Assembly (NCBI GenBank): GCA_002338525.1
Contig: DDIM01000010.1
Span: 1 to 55,399 of the forward strand
Direction: 5' to 3'
Length of the DNA stretch: 55,399 nt
Source: Micavibrio sp. UBA1850
GTDB lineage: Bacteria > Pseudomonadota > Alphaproteobacteria > Micavibrionales > Micavibrionaceae
In this document: in pieces, positions 49,296 to 55,399 of the stretch
How positions within the stretch are numbered: position 1 is the stretch's first letter
Layout: each line of letters begins with the position of its first letter
Made by a program: the position numbers and the translations under genes
Notes under the pieces: model-generated
What the model was told of the DNA's origin: nothing
What the model saw: the letters and a program-made list of their open reading frames with translations, nothing else
Databases searched by the model: none

Positions 49296-49609
49296 TTTTA
49301 GTCTTAATTTTTAATAATTTTAAATTAAGGCAACATTACTAGTGGACAAACGTAAAAGTTTCCGTTAATTATCCAGCCAAAGTAGGCGAAGGATCGATAT
49401 GATCCCTCGCCCCTTTGCGTTATATGAACATAATTTGTTTTTATAAAAATTTTGATAAATAGCTTGGTCTAGCGTGCGTTATGCGCAAAACACCAATGTC
49501 TATTTTGTAAGTAAATCGTCGTAAGCTGGCCTTTATAATGTGGCAACATAAAGGGTTTAGGTGCGGTAGATTTAAGTCTTAGGTATATGAAGAAAAGGGC
49601 AGAGCCGTC
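49296..49609 (+). other. rplL-rpoB intergenic region with a long hairpin
   Basis: A 314-base gene-free stretch. GGCGAAGGATC (49385-49395) and GATCCCTCGCC (49401-49411) form an 11-bp stem with one mismatch and a 5-base loop, but no good T-run follows. In other bacteria the corresponding site is an RNase III cut site or partial terminator, which sets the rplJL to rpoBC ratio. A perfect TATAAT at 49534-49539 lies 70 bases before rpoB without a convincing -35 box. Confidence 0.5.
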
Positions 49610-52600
49610 ATGAGTGCACAAACAAAACCAACCACAAATCCTTCAGACATCGCCAACAGTTATACAGGCCGTAAGCGCCCCCGTAGATCACATGGTAAGA
49701 TCCGTGAAGCGATTCAGATGCCAAACTTGATCGAGGTTCAGCAGAACTCATATGCAACATTCTTGCAGGCAAATACACCTGCTGATGAGCGTGAAGTGCG
49801 TGGGCTACAAGAGGTTCTTGCAAGTGTTTTCCCAATTAGTGATTTTAATGGCTTTGCTGAGATTGATTTCGTATCTTACGAGCTAGAGCAGCCTAAATAT
49901 GATGTTGATGAGTGTCGTCAACGTGATATGACATTTGCGGCGCCTCTGCGTGTTACACTTCGCTTGTCAGTGTTTGATGTTGATGAAGAAACTGGTTTAA
50001 AATCTATCCGTGATATTAAAGAACAAGACGTTTATCTTGTTGATATGCCATTGATGACAGATACAGGAACGTTTGTTGTTAACGGAACCGACCGTGTTAT
50101 CGTTTCTCAGATGCACCGTTCTCCTGGTGTGTTCTTTGACCATGATGGTGGTAAAACACACGCATCTGGTAAATACTTGTTTGCTACACGCGTTATTCCT
50201 TACCGTGGTTCTTGGTTGGACTTTGAGTTTGACGCTAAAGACATTTTGAACGTTCGTATCGACCGTCGTCGTAAATTGCCTGTGACGACTTTCATGCGTG
50301 CTCTCTATTCAGATGCGACAATCGCATATATGGCTGAATGTGAAGAAAAAGGTATTTCTCCTGACCCATTAAGAATTCAGGGTATGAGCAACGAAGATAT
50401 TCTTTCGACGTTTTATGAGACAAAAACATATTCAACAACGAAGGCTGGCTGGAGTACAGAGTTTATTCCTGAAAGCTTCCGCGGTGTAAAACTAACAAAC
50501 GATCTCGTTGATGCAAAATCTGGCGACGTTTTGGCTGAGGCTGGAACTAAAATTACGCCACGTGCTGCTAAGAAATTGGTTGAGCAAGGCGTAAGTGATA
50601 TCGTTGTTCAGGCAGAAGAACTTGTTGGCCAATATGTTGCAAAAGACTTGATTGATGAAAAAACAGGCGTTGTTTTATACGAGGCTGGTTACGAAATCAT
50701 TGAAGAAGATTTAGAAAAAATTGATGGTCTTGGTATTCAAGAGCTTCCAATTCTTGCTATCGACCACGTGAATGTTGGTGGATATGTCCGTAATACACTT
50801 GAAGCTGATAAGTGTGATACACGTGAAGAAGCATTAATTGATATCTACCGTGTTATGCGTCCGGGTGAGCCACCCACAGTAGAAAGCGCGCAGGCGTTGT
50901 TCGATTCATTGTTCTTTGATCCTGAGCGTTATGATTTGTCTGCTGTTGGACGTGTGAAAATGAATGCACGTCTTGATTTGGATGCGCCTGATACTATGCG
51001 TGTTCTTCGTAAAGACGATATTATCGCTATTTTGAAATACCTACATGGCTTGAAAGATGGTCAAGGTGAAGTTGACGATATTGACAACCTTGGTAACCGT
51101 CGTGTTCGTTCAGTTGGTGAGTTGATGGAAAACCAAGTTCGCTTGGGTCTGCTTCGTATGGAGCGAGCGATCCGCGAGCGTATGTCATCAGTTGAAATTG
51201 ATAACTATATGCCACATGATTTGATTAACTCTAAGCCTGCACAAGCAGCTGTTCGTGAGTTTTTCTCATCATCACAATTGTCACAGTTTATGGACCAAAC
51301 AAACCCATTGTCAGAAATCACGCATAAGCGTCGTTTATCAGCATTGGGCCCTGGTGGTTTGACACGTGAGCGTGCAGGATTTGAAGTTCGAGACGTTCAC
51401 CCAACACACTACGGACGTATGTGTCCAATTGAAACACCAGAGGGACCAAACATTGGTTTGATTAACTCCCTTTCAACATTTGCTCGTGTGAACCCATACG
51501 GCTTTATCGAAAGTCCTTTCCGTAAGGTTGTTGAAGGTAAGGTGACGGATGAAGTTATTTACATGTCAGCAATGGAAGAGGCGCGCTACACTATTGCGCA
51601 GGCTAACTCTGAGCTGAATGCAGAAGGTGGCTTCGTTGCTGATCTTGTTTCATGTCGTAAAGGCGGAGAGAACGTTATGTCGACGGCAGAGCAAATTGAA
51701 TTTGCTGACGTGTCTCCAAAACAGATTGTGTCTGTTGCGGCCTCACTTATTCCGTTCTTGGAAAACGACGATGCGAACCGTGCCTTGATGGGGTCAAACA
51801 TGATGCGTCAAGCGGTACCATTGTTGAAAACAGACGCACCTCTCGTTGGAACAGGTATGGAAAATACTGTTGCTCGTGACTCAGGGGCTGCTATTACAGC
51901 GCGTCGTGGTGGTGAGATCATTCAAGTTGATGCAAACCGTATCGTTGTTCGTGCAAACGAAGAGCTTCGTGCTGATGAGGCGGTTGTCGACATCTACAAG
52001 CTTTCTAAGTTCCAGCGTTCTAACCAATCTACATGTATTAACCAGCGTCCACTTGTGAAAGTGGGAGACATGGTTCGCTCAGGCGATATCATTGCCGATG
52101 GTCAGTCTACAGAACTTGGTGAATTGGCCTTGGGCCGTAACGTTCTTGTGGCGTTTATGCCTTGGAATGGTTACAACTACGAGGACTCAATCCTTATTTC
52201 TGAGCGTATTGTTCGTGACGACGTTTATACTTCGATCCACTTGGAAGAGTTTGACGTTATGGCGCGTGATACGAAGTTGGGTGCTGAAGATATCACGCGT
52301 GATATTCCAAATGTTGGTGAAGAAGCCCTTAAACACCTTGATGAGGCAGGTATCGTTCATATCGGTGCTGAGGTTTCTCCTGGTGACATCTTGGTTGGTA
52401 AGGTTACACCAAAAGGCGAAAGCCCTGTTACGCCAGAAGAAAAACTTCTTCGTGCGATCTTTGGTGAGAAGGCTGCGGATGTTAAAGATACATCATTGCG
52501 CTTGCCACCGGGAACAACAGGGACTGTTGTTGAGGTTCGCGTCTTTAACCGACGTGGTGTTGATAAGGATGCCCGTTCATTGACAATCGAGCGTGAAGAG

Positions 52601-53908
52601 ATCGAACAACTATCTCAAGACCGTGATGACGAGCGTCGTATTCTTGAAGACGGTTTCTACAGCCGTTTGGAAGAATTGCTTATTGGTCAGGAAGTTTCAT
52701 CTGCACCAAAAGCTATTTCACTCAAGAAAGGTGCTAAGATCACATCTGAGGATCTTCATTCAGTCGAGAAACGCGGTCTATGGCGTCAAATCTCTGTAAC
52801 TGATGAGAAAGTTATGGAAGAGATTGAGGCAATCGGTCGTACATTTGATGATGCGGTTGACAACTTAAAGGCACGTTTCGAGTCAAAAGTTGAAAAACTT
52901 CAGCGTGGTGATGAGCTTCTTCCAGGCGTTATGAAGATGGTTAAAGTCTTCGTTGCGATAAAACGTAAGATGCAGCCAGGTGATAAAATGGCGGGTCGTC
53001 ACGGAAACAAAGGGGTTGTATCGAAGATCTGCCCAGTTGAAGACATGCCATACCTAGAAAATGGTCAACCAGTTGATCTCGTATTGAACCCACTTGGTGT
53101 TCCATCACGAATGAACGTTGGTCAGATCTTGGAAACACACTTGGGTTGGGCTTCAGCGGCTCTTGGTCAGCAGATCGGGGATTTGGTTGATACGTTCCAA
53201 AGCAAGAAGGAAGTGACAAAAGAAGAAAGTGCGAAACTGCATGATAAGTTGAAAGAAGTCTATGGTGACGCTGAGTATGATCTGAAAGTTAAAGATTCAG
53301 ATGATAAACAGGTTATCGAGATGGCCAACAATCTGCGTAAAGGTGTGCCGATGGCAACACCCGTATTTGATGGTGCTGATGAAAACGACATCACATCGCT
53401 TCTTGAGCAGTCAGGTTTGAACGGTTCTGGTCAGGTTCGCTTGATCGATGGACGTACGGGTGAACAATTCCACCGTGATGTGACAGTTGGATACATGTAC
53501 ATGTTGAAACTTCACCACTTGGTAGATGACAAAATCCACGCGCGTTCAATTGGGCCTTACTCGCTTGTTACACAGCAGCCTCTTGGTGGTAAAGCGCAGT
53601 TCGGTGGACAGCGTTTCGGAGAGATGGAAGTGTGGGCATTGCAGGCTTATGGTGCAGCATATACACTTCAAGAGCTTCTTACTGTTAAGTCTGACGATGT
53701 TGCTGGACGTTCGAAAGTCTATGAATCAATCGTTCGTGGCGAAGACAACTTTGAAGTTGGGATTCCTGAATCGTTCAACGTTCTCGTGAAAGAGCTTAAA
53801 GCCCTTAACTTGAATGTCGAAATGAACGAAACGGCCGTCATTGAAGGAGAGCAGGGCGATGTGATTGAAAACACAGCGACTGAAAAAACAGAAGGGCAAC
53901 CTGAATAA
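49610..53908 (+). CDS. rpoB: RNA polymerase subunit beta
   Basis: A 1432-residue beta subunit, slightly longer than the E. coli protein (1342). The lobe, fork and flap regions are complete. The rifampicin region at about residues 550-575 reads SSQLSQFMDQTNPLSEITHK followed by RRLSALGPGGL, so the residues that usually determine resistance (the Asp, His and Ser of E. coli 516, 526 and 531) have the sensitive form. The C-terminal clamp includes QQPLGGKAQFGGQRFGEMEV. The last 20 residues are an acidic tail after ALNLNVEMNE. It is followed by rpoC after 92 bases. Confidence 0.99.
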   Translation: MSAQTKPTTNPSDIANSYTGRKRPRRSHGKIREAIQMPNLIEVQQNSYATFLQANTPADEREVRGLQEVLASVFPISDFNGFAEIDFVSYELEQPKYDVDECRQRDMTFAAPLRVTLRLSVFDVDEETGLKSIRDIKEQDVYLVDMPLMTDTGTFVVNGTDRVIVSQMHRSPGVFFDHDGGKTHASGKYLFATRVIPYRGSWLDFEFDAKDILNVRIDRRRKLPVTTFMRALYSDATIAYMAECEEKGISPDPLRIQGMSNEDILSTFYETKTYSTTKAGWSTEFIPESFRGVKLTNDLVDAKSGDVLAEAGTKITPRAAKKLVEQGVSDIVVQAEELVGQYVAKDLIDEKTGVVLYEAGYEIIEEDLEKIDGLGIQELPILAIDHVNVGGYVRNTLEADKCDTREEALIDIYRVMRPGEPPTVESAQALFDSLFFDPERYDLSAVGRVKMNARLDLDAPDTMRVLRKDDIIAILKYLHGLKDGQGEVDDIDNLGNRRVRSVGELMENQVRLGLLRMERAIRERMSSVEIDNYMPHDLINSKPAQAAVREFFSSSQLSQFMDQTNPLSEITHKRRLSALGPGGLTRERAGFEVRDVHPTHYGRMCPIETPEGPNIGLINSLSTFARVNPYGFIESPFRKVVEGKVTDEVIYMSAMEEARYTIAQANSELNAEGGFVADLVSCRKGGENVMSTAEQIEFADVSPKQIVSVAASLIPFLENDDANRALMGSNMMRQAVPLLKTDAPLVGTGMENTVARDSGAAITARRGGEIIQVDANRIVVRANEELRADEAVVDIYKLSKFQRSNQSTCINQRPLVKVGDMVRSGDIIADGQSTELGELALGRNVLVAFMPWNGYNYEDSILISERIVRDDVYTSIHLEEFDVMARDTKLGAEDITRDIPNVGEEALKHLDEAGIVHIGAEVSPGDILVGKVTPKGESPVTPEEKLLRAIFGEKAADVKDTSLRLPPGTTGTVVEVRVFNRRGVDKDARSLTIEREEIEQLSQDRDDERRILEDGFYSRLEELLIGQEVSSAPKAISLKKGAKITSEDLHSVEKRGLWRQISVTDEKVMEEIEAIGRTFDDAVDNLKARFESKVEKLQRGDELLPGVMKMVKVFVAIKRKMQPGDKMAGRHGNKGVVSKICPVEDMPYLENGQPVDLVLNPLGVPSRMNVGQILETHLGWASAALGQQIGDLVDTFQSKKEVTKEESAKLHDKLKEVYGDAEYDLKVKDSDDKQVIEMANNLRKGVPMATPVFDGADENDITSLLEQSGLNGSGQVRLIDGRTGEQFHRDVTVGYMYMLKLHHLVDDKIHARSIGPYSLVTQQPLGGKAQFGGQRFGEMEVWALQAYGAAYTLQELLTVKSDDVAGRSKVYESIVRGEDNFEVGIPESFNVLVKELKALNLNVEMNETAVIEGEQGDVIENTATEKTEGQPE

Positions 53909-53925
53909 GGTTGTCCAGCCGTGCA

Positions 53926-53946
53926 GGGGGCTGATGCTTGGCCCCC
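53926..53946 (+). other. Hairpin in the rpoB-rpoC gap
   Basis: GGGGGC (53926-53931) and GCCCCC (53941-53946) form a GC-rich 6-bp stem with a 9-base loop in the 92-base gap. It lacks a T-run, so read-through is expected. It may mark an RNA processing or pausing site. Confidence 0.4.
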
Positions 53947-54000
53947 TCATGCAAGATGCGAGTAGAAATAAAGATTTTATAAGTCCGAAGGGAAAAAACG

Positions 54001-55399
54001 ATGAATGAACTGATGAACCTTTTTGGTCAACCGACTGGTCCACAAAGCTTTGATACAATCCGTGTCACAATGGCCTCTCCCGAGCAGGTACGCTCTTGGT
54101 CATTTGGTGAAGTGAAAAAGCCTGAAACGATTAACTATCGTACTTTTAAACCAGAGCGCGATGGTTTGTTCTGTGCCAAAATTTTTGGCCCAGTAAAAGA
54201 CTACGAATGTCTTTGTGGTAAATACAAACGTATGAAGTACAAAGGTATTATCTGTGAAAAGTGTGGTGTTGAAGTCACACTTACAAAAGTTCGTCGTGAC
54301 CGCATGGGTCATATTGATCTTGCATCACCTGTTGCGCATATTTGGTTCCTTAAATCACTTCCATCACGTATGGGTTTGATGCTTGATATTACGCTTAAAG
54401 ATCTTGAGCGTGTTTTGTACTTTGAAAGCTTTATTGTTATTGAGCCTGGTATGACAGCCTTGAAGCCGATGCAGCTTCTTACAGAGGAAGAATACCTTGA
54501 TGCGCAAGATGAGTATGGTGATGAAAGCTTTGAAGCTGGTATCGGAGCGGAAGCCCTACAAAAGATTTTGGGTAGCCTTGATCTTGAAGAAGAGCGCGCA
54601 CAAGTTGAAATCGATCTTTCTGAAACAAAATCAGAGGCTAAGCGTAAAAAACTAGTGAAACGTTTGAAACTTCTTTCTGCATTTACAGAATCTGGCACAC
54701 GTCCAGAGTGGATGATCCTAAGTGTATTGCCGGTACTTCCACCTGATTTGCGTCCTCTTGTTCCTTTGGATGGTGGTCGTTTTGCGACATCAGACTTGAA
54801 CGATCTATACCGCCGCGTTATTAACCGTAACAACCGTTTGAAACGTTTGATGGAGCTTCGCGCACCTGACATTATCGTCCGTAACGAAAAGCGTATGTTG
54901 CAAGAATCTGTTGATGCTTTGTTTGACAATGGTCGTCGTGGACGCGTTATTACAGGGACAAACAAACGTCCGTTGAAATCACTTTCAGACATGTTGAAAG
55001 GGAAGCAAGGTCGTTTCCGTCAAAACTTGCTCGGTAAGCGTGTTGACTATTCTGGTCGTTCAGTAATTGTTGTTGGTCCTGAGTTGAAACTACACCAATG
55101 TGGTTTGCCAAAGAAAATGGCTCTCGAGCTCTTTAAGCCGTTCATATACAACAAGCTTGAATTGTACGGCATGGCAACAACTGTTAAAGCTGCCAAGAAA
55201 ATGGTTGAAAAGGCTCGTCCAGAAGTTTGGGATATTCTTGAAGAAGTTATTCGTGAGCACCCTGTTCTTCTTAACCGCGCGCCAACATTGCACAGACTTG
55301 GTATTCAGGCATTTGAACCTGTCCTTATCGAAGGGAAAGCCATCCAGCTTCACCCCCTCGTATGTACAGCCTTCAATGCTGACTTTGACGGTGACCAAA
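54001..55399 (+). CDS. rpoC: RNA polymerase subunit beta', N-terminal third (runs off the window)
   Basis: ATG at 54001 opens a frame that continues past the window end, so 466 codons are visible. The start is MNELMNLFGQPTGPQSFDTI. The N-terminal zinc site appears at Cys70, Cys72, Cys85 and Cys88 (ECLCGKYKR, then ICEKCGVE). The last visible residues are NADFDGDQ, where the three aspartates at 461, 463 and 465 hold the catalytic magnesium ion. AAGGG about 9-13 bases before the start supports it. It is cotranscribed with rpoB. Confidence 0.98.
   Translation, partial: MNELMNLFGQPTGPQSFDTIRVTMASPEQVRSWSFGEVKKPETINYRTFKPERDGLFCAKIFGPVKDYECLCGKYKRMKYKGIICEKCGVEVTLTKVRRDRMGHIDLASPVAHIWFLKSLPSRMGLMLDITLKDLERVLYFESFIVIEPGMTALKPMQLLTEEEYLDAQDEYGDESFEAGIGAEALQKILGSLDLEEERAQVEIDLSETKSEAKRKKLVKRLKLLSAFTESGTRPEWMILSVLPVLPPDLRPLVPLDGGRFATSDLNDLYRRVINRNNRLKRLMELRAPDIIVRNEKRMLQESVDALFDNGRRGRVITGTNKRPLKSLSDMLKGKQGRFRQNLLGKRVDYSGRSVIVVGPELKLHQCGLPKKMALELFKPFIYNKLELYGMATTVKAAKKMVEKARPEVWDILEEVIREHPVLLNRAPTLHRLGIQAFEPVLIEGKAIQLHPLVCTAFNADFDGDQ

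Noticed and set aside
52092..52583. A 163-codon plus-strand frame inside rpoB
   Set aside because: It is a shifted reading of rpoB with a Leu/Val-rich composition and no start signal.
54309..54992. A 227-codon minus-strand Ser/Arg-rich frame opposite rpoC
   Set aside because: It is antisense to the rpoC start region, and its Ser/Arg composition is what reversed Ala/Glu/Leu/Arg codons give.
1..55399. CRISPR array, prophage or insertion sequence
   Set aside because: No regularly spaced repeats, transposase, integrase or phage structural genes were found on either strand.

Overview
The window is a contiguous piece of a moderately AT-rich (my estimate by eye is low to mid 40s % GC) alphaproteobacterial chromosome. 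Lineage evidence: a divK-pleD response-regulator pair beside an EipB/DUF1849 periplasmic protein, an infA-maf-RNase E/G cluster preceded by a DUF6898-like small gene, alphaproteobacterial-type SucAB/SucCD, and the secE-nusG-rplKA-rplJL-rpoBC block. Short pseudopilin-like proteins with an N-terminal helix reading GN(V/A)(L/F)F-LILIA recall Micavibrio-like bacteria. That placement is a guess from memory, not shown by the window. No tRNA, rRNA, insertion sequence, prophage or CRISPR array was seen.

Layout. (1) 1-7.2 kb: a truncated patatin-like lipase, an aspartoacylase/succinylglutamate-desuccinylase-type hydrolase, a metallophosphoesterase, mfd, an unknown protein and a YciB-type septation protein. 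(2) 7.2-12.8 kb, minus strand: N-formylglutamate amidohydrolase-like enzyme, Fe-S DinG-like helicase, MscS channel and the first pseudopilin-like protein. (3) 12.9-18.5 kb: lysS, a nitroreductase, uvrB with a small exported coiled-coil protein, and a membrane-anchored unknown. (4) 18.5-22.4 kb, minus strand: RNase E/G-like, maf, infA, a DUF6898-like protein and two unknown cytosolic proteins. (5) 22.6-33.4 kb: TCA-cycle genes in an unusual layout. sucC has its own terminator. A minus-strand transglycosylase-like gene separates it from sucD. Then come two paralogous unknown genes, sucA, a pseudopilin-like gene, sucB and a third pseudopilin-like gene. (6) 33.4-45.7 kb: a double-domain cytidine deaminase-like protein, pheT without pheS, a SPOR-like protein, pleD, divK, eipB, a degenerate GGDEF protein behind a sigma-54-like site, a possible small RNA, a PIN-like protein with a repeated C-terminal peptide, an MBOAT/SGNH acylation pair, and a solitary sdhB. 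(7) 45.9 kb to the end: secE, nusG, rplK, rplA, rplJ, rplL, rpoB and the 5' third of rpoC, with leader hairpins before rplK, rplJ and rpoB.

How the genes connect. SucA and SucB form the E1 and E2 parts of 2-oxoglutarate dehydrogenase. SucC and SucD convert its product succinyl-CoA to succinate, which complex II (SdhB here) oxidises. Mfd recruits UvrA and, through it, UvrB to stalled RNA polymerase, whose beta and beta' subunits lie at the end of the window. DivK and PleD are the cell-cycle and cyclic-di-GMP module. The most unusual content is the interleaving of pseudopilin-like and unknown paralogous genes within the suc cluster, the splitting of operons that are usually intact (sucCD, pheST, sdhCDAB), and several uncharacterised proteins with recognisable but altered domains.
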